From the NCBI GenBank assembly GCA_035772405.1, contig JAYKKM010000044.1:3110001-3174000 (forward strand): DNA of 64,000 bases. Direction: 5' to 3'. The translations under genes were made by a program, and so were the position numbers. Shown here in pieces: positions 12,211-22,740 of this stretch. Source of the DNA: Chrysogorgia sp. JL179-B06 (lineage: Eukaryota; Cnidaria; Anthozoa; Scleralcyonacea; Chrysogorgiidae). How positions within the stretch are numbered: the stretch's first letter is position 1; every line of letters starts with the position of its first letter. The notes under the pieces are model-generated. The model made no database searches. It saw nothing but the letters and a program-made list of their open reading frames with translations, and was not told the origin of the DNA.

Positions 12211-12285
12211 TCCACTCGGTAGCTCAATTGTCAAAGCGTTTCACCCGAATGCAGGTTAGAGGTTCGATCTCTGTTCGTGGCTCAG
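12211..12285 (+). pseudogene. tRNA-like sequence (SINE head or tRNA pseudogene)
   Basis: It reads CACTCGGTAGCTCAATTGTC (A-box-like) and, 40 bp on, GAGGTTCGATCTCTG (B-box-like, one mismatch from GGTTCGANTCC), ending in TTCGTGGCTC. The acceptor ends are only partly complementary. The following text (AGAAACATTTTTAGAGATTC) could be a SINE body. A functional tRNA is unlikely. Confidence 0.55.
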
Positions 12286-12424
12286 AAACATTTTTAGAGA
12301 TTCCAAAATGGCGTCCAATTTAGTATTCTTGTATCTGCATTTAAATTAGCCCTTATAGACTCGTTTCGGAAGAAAAATTATTTTGAATTTCGTACACAAT
12401 AAGCTGTCTATTAGCAAGTTCAAA

Positions 12425-12740
12425 AGATTGGGGGCCGATCAAGGATTGTTATCCCTAACCCTTGTTAGTTATCCCTAACCCTCGCAAGTTATCCCTAGCC
12501 CTCGCTGGCTCACTGGTTAGTGATGTGCGGTGACTATAGCCTGGCTGCACACATAAGGACAAAAACAAAAGGCAAAACAAAGGAATGAAATCAAGCCTGC
12601 GACATAAGGAGTCCAAGCAGAAGACCCAGTTTTTATTAAGAGTTTAAAATTCTTAAATTTGAAAAAAATATTTATTGCACCTTTCTCCATGGAAACCTTT
12701 GTTCGTATAAATTACTTCCATAACTATAGCACACGGAATA
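12425..12740. other. Gene-free stretch with TTATCCCTAACCC repeats
   Basis: Between about 12446 and 12505 the motif AGTTATCCCTAACCCT is repeated three times with small changes. Beyond it no gene was found up to the 9-bp array. Confidence 0.5.
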
Positions 12741-12742
12741 TA

Positions 12743-13200
12743 TAATGCATATAATACATATAATACATATAATACATATAATACATGCAATACATGCAAT
12801 ACATGCAATACATGCAATACATATAATACATATAATACATGCAATACATGTAATACATGCAATACATATAATACATATAATACATGCAATACATGTAATA
12901 CATGCAATACATGCAATACATGTAATACATGCTATACATATAATACATGCAATACATGCAATACATGCAATACATGCAATACATGCAATACATGCAATAC
13001 ATGTAATACATGTAATACATGTAATACATGCAATATATGTAATACATGCTATACATGTAATACATGTAATACATGCTATACATGTAATACATGTAATACA
13101 TGCAATATATGTAATACATGCTATACATGCAATACATGCTATACATGCTATACATGTAATACATGTAATACATGTAATACATGTAATATATGTAATACAT
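12743..13200 (+). repeat. 9-bp tandem array (AATACATNY)n upstream of the membrane-protein gene
   Basis: About 50 copies of a 9-bp unit made of AATACATGC, AATACATGT and AATACATAT variants. Because the period is a multiple of three, all frames stay open (Ile-His-Ala/Val runs on the plus strand, Cys-Ile or Met-Tyr runs on the minus strand); these frames are artefacts. It ends in a GC-rich AGCGCACAGCACAC stretch (13200-13290), about 140 bp before the start codon at 13344, so it lies in the promoter or 5' UTR of that gene. Confidence 0.95.
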
Positions 13201-13343
13201 AGCGCACAGCACACTTTGCACAGCGCGCAGCGCAGAGTGCACAGCGCACCGGCACAGCACACAGTACACAGTACACAGTACTTAGTGCATAATACAAGCT
13301 ACCACGTTCCCGATCTTATCTCTTTATAGCGTCATTGCCAGTG

Positions 13344-16300
13344 ATGGCATTTTCAAAAGCAGTGTTTATAAACCTTCTACTGCTGATCGCCATTGCGAAA
13401 GGAATTCCAACCGAACAGGTTCTGAAGGAGAGTACTACGTCGCCAGGTAACAGCTTAAAATATCGAAAAAAATATACATGCACAAATAATATCATGCATA
13501 AATAATATCATGCATGCATATAATGAAAGGGAATGACAGTTATACAAATATAATCTCTAATATTTAAGTAATATAAACTGATTTGCCATGTTTGCATTGG
13601 CCTGATGGAAACGCAAGAAAGAGTTTGCGAGAACTCCTTAGTGAAAAATGTCTCGAAAATCACAAATATCCGTTTATCGGATCAATTTTTCTTTGGGTAT
13701 ATTACAAGTAATATTTGGCATTTTATGAGGTTATACAATAACGATGAAGGTTAACAACAAGGGAACCGTGCGTGCGTCGCAAGGTGCAGGATGACACGGC
13801 ATGTTATGCGTGATTAGTACACTGGCACGCGAAGCAGTCGTACGTACGCTCGCTCGAGAAATATTTTTATTCTCGTTCAAAAATTTGGTTCCAAAAATGT
13901 TCCCAAAAATTGGAACATTGGTGTGACAGGTGCAAGCTGTACGCAGTAGTTAAACTCGATTGAACTACATGTTCTCAGGATTTATGATAAAGGAAAATTT
14001 CGAGTGTTGGAATATATACATTTTAAAACCAAACCGGGACCAGTTGCGAAAAGTGCAACTTCAAGGCCTTCCGAGTGCAGTGACCACTGAGCTACGGAAG
14101 CCGTTGCTGAGTCACGAGTTCTGTATATATAGTGGTGGTAACACCAGGAGAAGATTTTTACGGATTCCAAACTTCGCATCCATATTCTAGGTTAACTAGA
14201 ACTAATGATCTGAAAGCAACTTTAATTCCAGCTTGGTTTTTCCTAAAAGTTCTTCTTATTAAACCCAATACCCGGTTCGCTTTAGAGTTTGTGGAGTTAA
14301 TATGGTATAGTTCCAAGATATGGTGGATTTAAGCCATATTCCCAGACGCTTATGTTGAGACGTTGATGATAGCACTTGATTGTAAACTTCATATTGACAA
14401 ATAAGTGGCGTCTTTTGTCTGGTTAAATGAAGAACCTTACACTTATCAGTTTTCAATGAGACCTGCCATGACTTGTACCAATCAGCAACACTGGATAAAT
14501 CGATTTGCAATTGATTAATATCTAATATTATAGTGCTCAAGCGTTCTCAAGAGTACTCAAGAGTTTTGGAAGGGTGAAGGCTAAAAGCCAGGGATGACTC
14601 AAAATTAAGGACCTTCGCATTTCCAACCCTAACACTAACCTTGATCCTAACCCTAAATCTAACCCTATAACCGTAGCTAACTCTAACCTTAACCTAACGA
14701 GAAATAAAGACCAGACAAAAACAGAAAGGTCCTTTTGAGTCATCTCTTGTAGCCATCCCTTTTGGAAGTCCTGAAACAAGCTACAACATAAGGTACCTTG
14801 AGGTACCTAGTACCTTGAGGTACCGTGTACCTTGATGTACCTCGAGGTACCTTGAGGTACCTGGTACCTTGAGGCACCTATTGTACATTGGAATTCAAAA
14901 AGAAAATTTTGTCCCAAGAAAATATGGAAGCAATTGTCAACCAGAAATGCAAATATCTTGATACAGTAACAGGAGAAAAAAGGAAGACTGTTTAAAATGG
15001 CTTGATGGTCTGATAAAAATTACAATAATTTGGCCTTTTAAGTAAATCGACTGGCAGAAACGTCTGTGGTCCCGAAAAGAAATAAACTTTGTCCACCCCT
15101 GTTAAATACATACCTGCTAGGGGCACATCAATACTTATCCAATGTCCAAAAAGCAGGAAAAACAGCGTGAAACCATGGTTTAAAAACACGCGGTGATACG
15201 CACACCGCTATCGTGCGAATTGGAAGGTTGCTAAGTGCGAATCGACAGATATTTTAAGACATTGGTCATGCTGCTTTGCTAAATTTTTAGCACGACCTTG
15301 ACCTTTCACGCTATATAGTTTTACTATAGGCGACAGAGACTATCTGTCTTTGATCTTTTAAGATGCTAAAATGAATCAGTTGTCGAAGGTTTTCCCGTAA
15401 TATAGAACACAAACCACAGTACTCCCTCCAATATGGACACCGCGAAATATTCCCGGCTTCATAGTTACTTTGGGAAAACCTTTGACAACTGATTCATTTT
15501 AGCATCGTAAAATGATAGAGTAACACCTTTTACAACCTTTCCGTATTTTACTTCGTTTTTGAAATATTTCAGTTTGTTTGATATGTAAATGAGATGGTCT
15601 CTGACGTCAGGTGTATGGTAGAGAATTTTCACTCATTAAAATATTAGTTCCATCTTCAAGTTTGTTCCACAAATTTACTTGAAAATGTGCGTATAATAAT
15701 TCCTCATGATAATTAACGTTGTAAACTTAGCAATCACTGAGATATGACATTTTTTAATGAGTGAAAATTCTCTACCCTGCACCTGACGTCAGAGACCATC
15801 TCATTTACATATCCAAACAAACTGAAATATTTCAAAAACGAAATAAAATACGGAAAAGTTGTAAAAGGTGTTACTCTATCATTTTACGAGTTCTTTCATA
15901 TTAGACAAACTTAATTTTTGTTGCCAATGTCCTTTAATAACTATTAACAAATGCTAATTGTGTATTACAGATGGCTATACTCGTGGAAAATATGGGGTTA
16001 GTAGAAGCATAATTGCCATAGTGATTGGAATTGGTCTGACGACGTTCATTACGGTGTTCATCAGTTTTTATTTAGTCCGTGGTTACAGAAACCTGCAGTC
16101 TCTTGTGCCTACTGCAGTGGAGCCGTCAGAAACGACGACAGATGAAAAGGTGAGTTTTGGAAAGCTACTGAAGTTCACAACTATTTGTAAAGAAAGTTTA
16201 CAAAGATTATACAAAGCCCTTAGTTCTACCTTACTTTGAATATTTGTTTGTTTTGATCGATTTTATTAGATATTAATGTAAATACAAAAAATACCCAAAC

Positions 16301-19300
16301 GGAAAGAGCGCGAACGGGACTCGAGGACACGTGCGAGGTGCCTTCCCGTTGAAATTAAAAATACATAAAGTCATAGATCAACTGCTTGGAATTCACGATG
16401 CACCAATACACACGCGCAGCCCCAACCCCATTCTTCCGAACTCCACTGAAAGAACAAAATGAATAAAACTGAGTGGAATTCAAAAGAACGAGGTTGAAGC
16501 TGCACACATACAGCGATGCTCCGTGGAATCCAAGCAGTTGGCACATTGGAAAACTATCAGTGACAGGAGCAGTTACGGTATAATGACCATGTACAAGTCA
16601 TATCGACGTCAAAAGTAGATGTTAGTAATGATAAATAAGTATTGAGTAAAAATCTTTTGAATGTTGCAAGACTGCAGAGACTATTGGGTGGTGCTATTTT
16701 ACAAACAGAATTCCAGAGAGGAACAATTCTGTTAAAGTAGGAGGTTTGGAAAGTACTGTATAGTTACAGGATGGTGCTTTAAGCATAAGGGTATAGGATT
16801 TTACTGATGCTGGTACGACTATGACTAACAAACGAGACAAAGTTGGACTATTGGGTGGTGCTATTTTACAAACAGAATTCCAGAGAGGAACAATTCTGTT
16901 AAAGTATAGGAGGCTTGGAAAGTACTAGTTTTACAGGATGGTGCTTTAAGCATAAGGGTAGGATTTTTACAGATGCGGGTACGACTATGACTAACAAACG
17001 AGACAAAGTTATAAACATTTAGATCAGGGAGTCCATACAAAGCCTTATAAAAAAAACATAGATCCTTGATTTCCCTGTCGTAAGACAAAGGCAACAGATT
17101 TAGAGCCAGAAGCCGCTCCTTGTATGACATTCTCCTATGTTGGATTTAAGGATCCATCTTGTTGCGGTCTCTGAACGCGTTCTATTGTTCCCTTGTTTGG
17201 GACAAGCTGGTCAAAGAACGTTTACAAAAATTACAGAATAAAGCGGTGAAGTAAAGACATTAGGAGCATTATACACTTACAACAAATAAAACTAATTACA
17301 GTTTCATTATATGATAAAGCCTACATCCTCTTGGTCTTAACGAACGTTTTTCTTTTATTTAATTTCCTACAAGTTTTTTGTTATTTTAGTTTGCTTGGAA
17401 CTTTTTATTATTAGCTTATGCACTTTCATTCCTTTTCAAGTTTTTGTTTCTTACTGCTAATATATTATCGCCTAATCCCCTTGGATATTGGACCTGTCAT
17501 TTCTCCCTCCCCCTCAGTCTGTTTGCTGATCAACTGTAAAAAAGCAAATGATTTAACTTTTCATTATTTTTTGTTTATCTCCCGTGCATTTGATTGGCTA
17601 CTTTCTACTTGTGACACCCTTTTGGCATATATATAAGCCCTATTTATTTTATTTCATCTCGTCTTACTCTGATGAAGGGCTCCGCTCGAAACGTCAGTAT
17701 CTCGTCACTAAATTCTTGGCAGTTTACCACCTTTTCACTTTGCTATATATTACCACTGTGGCTCGATAGTCTAAATCATGAGAAATTGCTTTTTTATTTT
17801 GGTTCATTGCATAGCTCTAGCGGTGGTCTTGATTATTGAAACGTTTCACACTTGTAGCATTTGTATATCTAGAGAAATTGTGTTTACAATAAGCGGCAGA
17901 TCTTATGCAAATTAGTTTTCTGGATTTATTGGAAACACGATTTCTCCACTCAGGTAAACGTTGAGGGTATAAAACCTTTCAGTAAACAAGACCACCGCTA
18001 GAGCTATGCAATGAACCACAATGAAGCTCAGATCTGTATTACAAACATTTTTATGCGAAAAAATGCAATTTTTTATGATTTAAACTATCAAGCCACCCTT
18101 AAAGTGTTTTTCCTCAAATTCTGAAATTTGAAGGCCACAAGATGCTATTTTTGTGATATTATCAAAAATATTTGACCTATATGTATGAAATTTTCGCTGT
18201 GTGAGTTCATACAGGTATTATCTGTGCAATGACGAATTGATTTGTTGTTAGACTACTCCACAAAATATCTAGGGCCTTTGGAAGAGATGTAATTGGACAT
18301 TTTGCTCCCTTATTTTTGGGAAAGGCTAAAATATATGAAGGCATTGACATATCTTTAAAATAATTCGTCATTGCACAGCTCTGGTATTGCATGTATCACA
18401 TATACAATTTCAGACCCTTAGCACTTACCTGTTTACAGAAATTACTATTGGCGCGTCCTACAGTTTCGTGCCTTTAAAAATGTTGTGTTCGCGGAAAAGG
18501 GTGTGACTGCTAAGCAATTAAAGATATGGACCTTTGTAAATGCTATTGGACCATGTTAACTACTTATGTAAATATGACTATATAAAATTTGTAGTATGAT
18601 AAATCGTGCTCTCAAAATGACTCCATTTTGACTATCGAGCCACCTTAAATCTACTTAAAATATCAAAGCTTCTAATTTCCTGTGGTAATGAATTCCACAG
18701 TTTTGGTGCGGCAACTGAGAATGTTCTGTCTCCATGAGTCACCGTTTTGGATTTTGGCTCAAGTAGCCGATTTCGGTTAGATGATCTTAAAGCACGAGTA
18801 GGTTTATATTTAGTTAGTAAATCACTAATATAAATAGGTGCCTGGCCATGTAAAGCTTTGAAAGTAATTATCAGTATCTTAAAAACAATCCTTGATCTCA
18901 CGCGGAAATATGCTCTGATTTTTTAAATCTTGCAACAAGTCTGGCAGCGAAATTAAACGACCAAAAGTAACCATTCAAAAAAGTAACTCGGCGTACCATT
19001 CAAAGTAACACTGCGCGGCGAGTGTTTTGAACGGCTAGTAAAAAACGCCTGCACGTACATGTTTACCAACTATTTCATAGATTCAAGTCATTTTCGCCGA
19101 GAAAATTGAAGGACAATTTGAAAATTGAAGGACAATTTTTTTTAAATCAAGACGAATCTTTATCACATATAAAGACACGATACGGTCATGATTTTCCTTT
19201 GTGTTTTCCTCATGAATTATTGATGTACTCATGAATTGAATGCAGATAAAAGAATATACTAAATTGGCCGCCATTTTGGTATATAAGATGTAATAATCAC

Positions 19301-19393
19301 TTTACGTTTCTACAGGTCGAAAATGTGGACATGCACGTCTTGGCACAAGAAAACCTCGGTGCTAGCTTTGAGGAAGAAATTACAAATATTTAA
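13344..19393 (+). CDS. Small type I single-pass membrane protein, three exons, function unknown
   Basis: Exons: 13344-13446 (donor GTAACA), 15971-16149 (acceptor TTACAG, donor GTGAGT) and 19316-19393 (acceptor TACAG, stop TAA). Phases match (1, then 0) and the total is 360 nt, giving 119 residues. Seen: residues 1-20 form a signal peptide (MAFSK, then a VFINLLLLIAIAKG core). A short ectodomain of about 27 residues follows (IPTEQVLKESTTSP...YTRGKYGVSRS), then one membrane helix at about 46-67 (SIIAIVIGIGLTTFITVFIS, then FYLV). A RGYR stop-transfer motif follows, then an acidic tail of about 48 residues ending EEEITNI. No domain or family is recognised. The tail has no YxxL motif. It could be a receptor co-subunit or a regulatory micro-membrane protein, but that is speculation. 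Intron 1 holds a SINE, a LINE fragment and MITEs; intron 2 holds LINE fragments and a 167-bp duplication. Confidence 0.68.
13980..14160 (-). mobile_element. Ala-tRNA-derived SINE family 2, copy 1 (internal deletion)
   Basis: On the minus strand it reads CGTAGCTCAGTGGTCACTGC followed by the tail TTGCAC/AACTGGTCCCGGTTTGGTT and TGTATATATTCCAACACTCG. It matches 21835-22040, but the stretch between A-box and B-box including the anticodon arm is deleted. Confidence 0.75.
14160..14540 (-). mobile_element. LINE reverse-transcriptase fragment
   Basis: The minus strand reads LQIDLSSVADWYKSWQVSL, KTDKCKVLHLTRQKT, HKRLGIWLKSTISWNYTI and, further on, AGIKVAFRSLVLVNLEYGCE followed by VWNP. This is the RT thumb region of CR1/Jockey-like LINEs (L..W...W.l.....KC..l......LG+.......W...I, and S.V...LEY...VW.P). 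It is inside intron 1 of the small membrane-protein gene and antisense to it. Confidence 0.85.
14585..14765 (-). repeat. Dispersed repeat with degenerate telomere-like tract
   Basis: It contains AACCCTAAATCTAACCCTA and TAACCTTAACCTAACGAGAA, then AAATAAAGACCAGACAAAAA and GGTCCTTTTGAGTCATCTCT. The same order occurs at 3151-3280 and, split by a MITE, at 41425-42250. Confidence 0.7.
14792..14882. repeat. GGTACC-rich palindromic tandem repeat
   Basis: About nine units of AGGTACCTTG variants in 90 bp. Each unit contains the palindrome AGGTACCT, so the single strand can fold on itself in many registers. Confidence 0.85.
15316..15505. mobile_element. Palindromic MITE family M, copy 1 (cut by MITE B)
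   Basis: The left arm has TAGTTTTACTATAGGCGACA and AGACTATCTGTCTTTGATCT, then AAAATGAATCAGTTGTC. The right arm begins again at ACAACTGATTCATTTTAGCA and is then replaced by the MITE B left end at 15506. Relatives lie at 34430-34705 and 55230-55550. Confidence 0.8.
15506..15935. mobile_element. MITE family B, copy 2
   Basis: Palindromic, about 90% alike by eye to 1488-1957. The left tip (CATTGGCAACAAAA...) is missing and it starts at CGTAAAATGATAGAGTAACA. The right end reads GTTGCCAATGTCCTTTAA. It ends only about 35 bp before exon 2 of the membrane-protein gene. Confidence 0.85.
16240..16680. other. Intron sequence without recognised features
   Basis: Part of intron 2 of the small membrane-protein gene. 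No repeat family or gene was recognised. Confidence 0.4.
16682..17010. repeat. 167-bp tandem duplication inside a LINE fragment
   Basis: The segment starting ATTGGGTGGTGCTATTTTAC at 16682 is repeated directly from 16849. The copies differ by small indels (for example AAGTAGGAGGT versus AAGTATAGGAGGC). The duplication lies within the tail of the antisense LINE fragment at 16849-17130. Confidence 0.88.
16849..17130 (-). mobile_element. LINE 3' fragment (RT C-terminal region)
   Basis: The minus strand reads ERLLALNLLPLSYDREIKDL, FFYKALYGLPDLNVYNFVSF, SHSRTR and KTSTFQASYTLTELFLSGI (the family normally has SYFNR+V.LWNS here, reached by a frame change). This is a CR1-class RT tail. It lies in intron 2 of the membrane-protein gene. 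Confidence 0.8.
17140..17780. other. Intron sequence, T-rich, with a CGAAACGTCAG motif
   Basis: No gene. Near 17670-17698 the phrase GATGAAGGGCTCCGCTCGAA followed by ACGTCAG resembles a motif often seen at the ends of animal retroelements (CTGAWGAAG...CGAAACGT). A similar phrase occurs near 23485 and 23930. I cannot assign the family. Confidence 0.4.
17780..18020. repeat. Palindromic element
   Basis: TTCATTGCATAGCTCTAGCG with GTGGTCTTG at 17803-17832 is the inverted complement of CAAGACCACCGCTAGAGCTA with TGCAATGAA at 17985-18013. This is an inverted-repeat pair about 150 bp apart. It is probably a MITE. Confidence 0.75.
18021..18630. repeat. Second inverted-repeat region
   Basis: CTGTGCAATGACGAATTG at 18222 pairs with AATTCGTCATTGCACAG at about 18361-18377. 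Outer pieces (ACTATCAAGCCACCCTTAAA near 18086 and ACTATCGAGCCACCTTAAA near 18632) are in the same orientation. A degraded MITE cluster is likely; no gene. Confidence 0.55.
18632..18901 (-). mobile_element. LINE 3' fragment (RT C-terminal region)
   Basis: The minus strand reads RIVFKILIITFKALHGQAPI, YISDLLTKYKP, RALRSSNRNRLLEPKSKT, GDRTFSVAAPKLWNSLPQEI and FKVAR. It is a clean 89-residue match to the terminal region of CR1/L2-class RTs (FK.L..TFKALHG.AP.Y+.+L......R.LRSS...L..P......+GDR+FS.AAP.LWNSLP..+R). It is antisense in intron 2 of the membrane-protein gene. Confidence 0.92.
18902..19315. other. Intron sequence before the last exon of the membrane-protein gene
   Basis: Short direct repeats (AATTGAAGGACAATTT twice at about 19106 and 19123). 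No gene or assigned mobile element. Confidence 0.4.
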
Positions 19394-19493
19394 CATGTAC
19401 AATTGACAACATCTTCTGAAGACTCGACCATCCAGTTTAAGTATAAATTACACATAGTGTATAGAACAACTCTATAATGTACATTAATGCAAG

Positions 19494-19765
19494 TAATATC
19501 ACGTTAGCGAGTTTTCCCTTTGTCTTAACGGGTTGATTTAATCACTAATACACCCGATTGAAGTTGTATTAGAACTAATACGACCGCGGCAAACCGTGAC
19601 GACAGGTAGTATTACACTAATACGACCTAAGGTAGGATGAACCCCAGTAGAATTATCAAATCACACACGAAACATTGCAGTATTACATCATTTTTATTAA
19701 CCCATCTCGAAGTATGCAAAGACTGCCGCACCCTTTCGGGAAAACTCGCAAACGTGATATTACAA
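19494..19765. repeat. Inverted-repeat element downstream of the membrane-protein gene
   Basis: AGTAATATCACGTTAGCGAG with TTTTCCC at the left pairs with GGGAAAACTCGCAAACGTGA with TATTAC at 19738-19763. Internal direct motifs such as ACTAATACGACC recur. This is a MITE-like palindrome directly joined to the next one. Confidence 0.75.
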
Positions 19766-19928
19766 AGTAATATCATGAAATGAGGCGTATTAGCTATTAA
19801 ACCGCGCCCACTCGATTCGGGTCATTTAGTAAAATTCCCTCGGGCCTTCGGCCCTCGGGAATTTTACTAAATGACCCTCATCGAGCGGGCGGTTTAATAG
19901 CTAATACGCCTCATTTCATGATATTACT
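19766..19928. repeat. 163-bp near-perfect hairpin
   Basis: The left arm AGTAATATCATGAAATGAGG, CGTATTAGCTATTAAACCGC and GGGTCATTTAGTAAAATTCC pairs almost completely with the right arm. The loop centre is CTCGGGCCTTCGGCCCTCGG. It would extrude as a cruciform or form a long RNA stem if transcribed. Confidence 0.9.
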
Positions 19929-20418
19929 TATAAATAAAGTTAAACATAAATAATCGGTAAACACGTAACTAAAATGAACAGGTTTTGTGATTGGCTATAT
20001 ATGGAACAAAAGTGGTTAGGCTTTGTGGTTGATTCTATTGTTTTATTGTTTTAATCAACCAATCACAAAACTTGATAGTATATAGGTAGGTGGCGACCCT
20101 AAACAATAGCATCTTGAAAACTCAAAATACGAGTCAAAAACAAGAGAAAGGAGATAATCCCTGAAGTTGAGGTCTCCAAATCAACGCATCGGCGCTCTAA
20201 CGACTGATTGAGACACGGTCAGAACAGTCAAACATCATATACATATTTATACATCGCCCCGATTCTCAAATCTCTACAGGAAGGCATCTCATGAAAAATC
20301 TGACAGTGAGATATTTCATATATATATATATATATATACGAAAGTATACAAATGTGCCCTACCGGCTATCACCATATGGCTTTATGGTAACTGTGGACTT
20401 GGGACCCACTATGTACGG

Positions 20419-20457
<39 letters not shown>

Positions 20458-21270
20458 AATATACAGACACGTGTTTCGCTGTTCCACAGCTCATCAGTGT
20501 AGCTTGGTACAATCCAGATATGGCACGAGAACTAATTATACACATGCGATTGCCGGAGACAATCGCTTGTGGGATAATAGCAGTCATGCGCACATCCAGA
20601 GAGCGTGAAGCGGTATAGGGCCAGAGTGCTCAAACTACCACAAGGGTAGTGGGCTTTGCATTATCGCTAAAGGACACCCACACCAACTTCACAGAGTGCT
20701 CAACAACACCGAAGTGAAGGAGCGTAATATATATAATAATATAAGCGTAATATATATTTGAGCGTAATATATATTTGACCATTAATAAATCCTCTCTTCA
20801 TGTAAAATTGTTCCACCAAGTTCCACCATTTATGCGCCGTTGTCTCGTTTTTTACTCATACTTTGAATTTTTAACTTTCCTTCGATTTATGTTTTGTTAT
20901 GATTTCAGTTTAAATGGTATATTACTAGTGAAAAGAGATTGGCGTTTATAGCTCTCCAATATCCCACTTTCCTCCTGAGATCTGGAGGTTTACCGAGCTG
21001 GTAATATAGTAGACACTGACCGCTATATACTTGCCTTTCCAAAAGTCAAATACCGTCTCTGTGATACACTAACTGGATGGGTTACCACTCTGGGAAAATT
21101 GCAGCAAAATTGCGAGACAAGTAGCATATGGGGGTGCTACACTGTGCAACGCTGAAAACCACTGCAGAAAGTATAGTAGAATTAGATTATACTTTCTGCA
21201 ACGATTACAGCAACTTGTGTCGCAACAATTTTCGCCGTTGTAAGGCATGTTACACTTTGCAATGGTTCGT
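19929..21270. other. Gene-free spacer with AT dinucleotide runs
   Basis: (AT)n runs at 20317-20337 and 20420-20452. ATTAGAAT-type AT-rich repeats occur near 20725-20780 (AGCGTAATATATAT three times). No gene was recognised. A phrase at about 21072 weakly resembles 5S rRNA. Confidence 0.5.
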
Positions 21271-21272
21271 GT

Positions 21273-21592
21273 AGCCTGTGTACAGCCTGAATATACACCT
21301 GTAATTCAGTCTGTAAAAACTCGCACGATAGCTTGTCGACCCCCCGTTGAGCTTCTCAGATCTGAGAAGTAGATTTTGAGTGGTTTAATTCTTATATGAT
21401 TCATAATTGTTTATTTGATTGGATTATTTGATCTCACAAGAATTCCCAGAGAACCAATTGTAATTGCAATAAGTCAAGGGTTGTGATTTGAACAATCAAA
21501 ATCTACTACTCAGATCTGAGTAGCTCAGCGGGGGGTCGACAAGTCTATCGGCGAGTTTTCACAGACTGAATCAGGCTGTAATGCACAGGCTA
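21273..21592. mobile_element. MITE family L, copy 1
   Basis: About 320 bp with inverted arms. The left is TAGCCTGTGTACAGCCTGAA...GCACGATAGCTTGTCGACCC and the right is GGGGGGTCGACAAGTCTATC...GCACAGGCTA. A second copy at 24027-24356 shares arms and centre. Confidence 0.85.
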
Positions 21593-21833
21593 GCAAGATA
21601 AGTTGCACGAAAAATTGCACAATGTAACAGCGCTTCAGGCTAAAAATTGGTATTGCCATCATAATCCAATGAGCATGAGCGATAAATGCAGGTCGGGCTT
21701 TCACCAAGAGCATTAAATAAAATTGGGACCAGCTACGGCTGGGGTAAGTGGTTAATTCCAGGGGTAAGTGTGGCGCCCACCTATTTTCGGGTAGGGTTGC
21801 CTCCGCCCGACCAACTTACTTCCTTACTAAGGA

Positions 21834-22040
21834 TTTATGTTGAAGGAAAATTTCGAATGTTGGAATATATACATTTTAAGACCAAACCGGGACCAGTTGC
21901 GAAAAATGCAACTTCAAGGCCTTCCGGCTGGAATTGAACCTGCGACCCTGCGATGCTAGTGCAGTGCTCTGACCACTGAGCTACGGAAGCCGTTGCCGAG
22001 AGCCTAGTCACGAGTTTCTGTATATATAGTGGTGGTAATG
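21834..22040 (-). mobile_element. Ala-tRNA-derived SINE family 2, copy 2
   Basis: The minus strand begins CTTCCGTAGCTCAGTGGTCA (A-box). It has an anticodon loop CTAGCAT (anticodon AGC, alanine), the B-box GGTTCAATTCC and the complementary acceptor CGGAAG. It then runs into a tail shared with 13980-14160 (GCAACTGGTCCCGGTTTGGT and ATGTATATATTCCAACATTC). The long shared tail shows it is a SINE. Confidence 0.88.
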
Positions 22041-22545
22041 CCGCTTGTTTGCTATGCCCATGACACCAGTACATACATCGCACTACATATTGAGTTATTG
22101 GGGAATGTTGTATATCTTTGAGATTACTCCAAACTTTGCATGTTTAGCGTCATGGATATATAGGTGCACATCGCAGGCACATTTTCCACTTTGCCTATCT
22201 CACGTTTGGGTATCGTGTCAACACACATGAAATGCCGATACTTTTCAGCTTTAATTTATTTAATTAGCAGTCTAGATTCATTTTATTCTATAAAGTAGAT
22301 GTTCTTTGTCGACTCCTCTATGGAAAGTTTCGGAATTAAAGTTCGTTGCGTAACCGTGCTGGTTTTGACAGTTGTAGCCGCTCGCAATTGAATTTATTTC
22401 CACTTCGTCTTTTGAGCAATAAGTTTGTTCTTTTGCTTAATGTCATGTGACCAGTCAAAATGACCGGCAAGGAGAGAATTTGACCGGACAGCGCCTCAAT
22501 TTGGCCGGATATTATCCGTTGTCCGACCGTTATTTCGCGCCCTGC
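22041..22545. other. Gene-free spacer
   Basis: No gene. A local inverted motif of the type GACCGGCAAGGAG/GACCGGACAG is present at 22458-22490. The short open frames here lack domains. Confidence 0.4.
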
Positions 22546-22547
22546 AT

Positions 22548-22740
22548 GCAAGAGGCATTCCAAACCAGTTTTCTTTTGTTACTTGCCACAAAAATGCCTC
22601 TTGTGACATCACATCCGATAACTTTAACAGCAAAAAAGTCCATGAAGACGAAATATTCGGCTGACAAGATATATTATGATTTTGCTCAGGAAGAACCAAG
22701 TATTACGAATAGGTAAAATCTCCAAACGTGAGATATGCAG
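22548..22740. mobile_element. Half copy of palindromic MITE family N
   Basis: It contains AGAGGCATTCCAAACCAGTT, CTCTTGTGACATCACATCCG, ATAACTTTAACAGCAAAAAA and GGCTGACAAGATATATTATG in the same order as the right arm and centre of 44990-45290. The left arm is absent. Confidence 0.8.

Noticed and set aside
12653..13329. Long open frames rich in Ile-His, Cys-Ile or Met-Tyr on both strands
   Set aside because: They arise from a 9-bp tandem repeat whose period is a multiple of three; no start context, splice context or domain.
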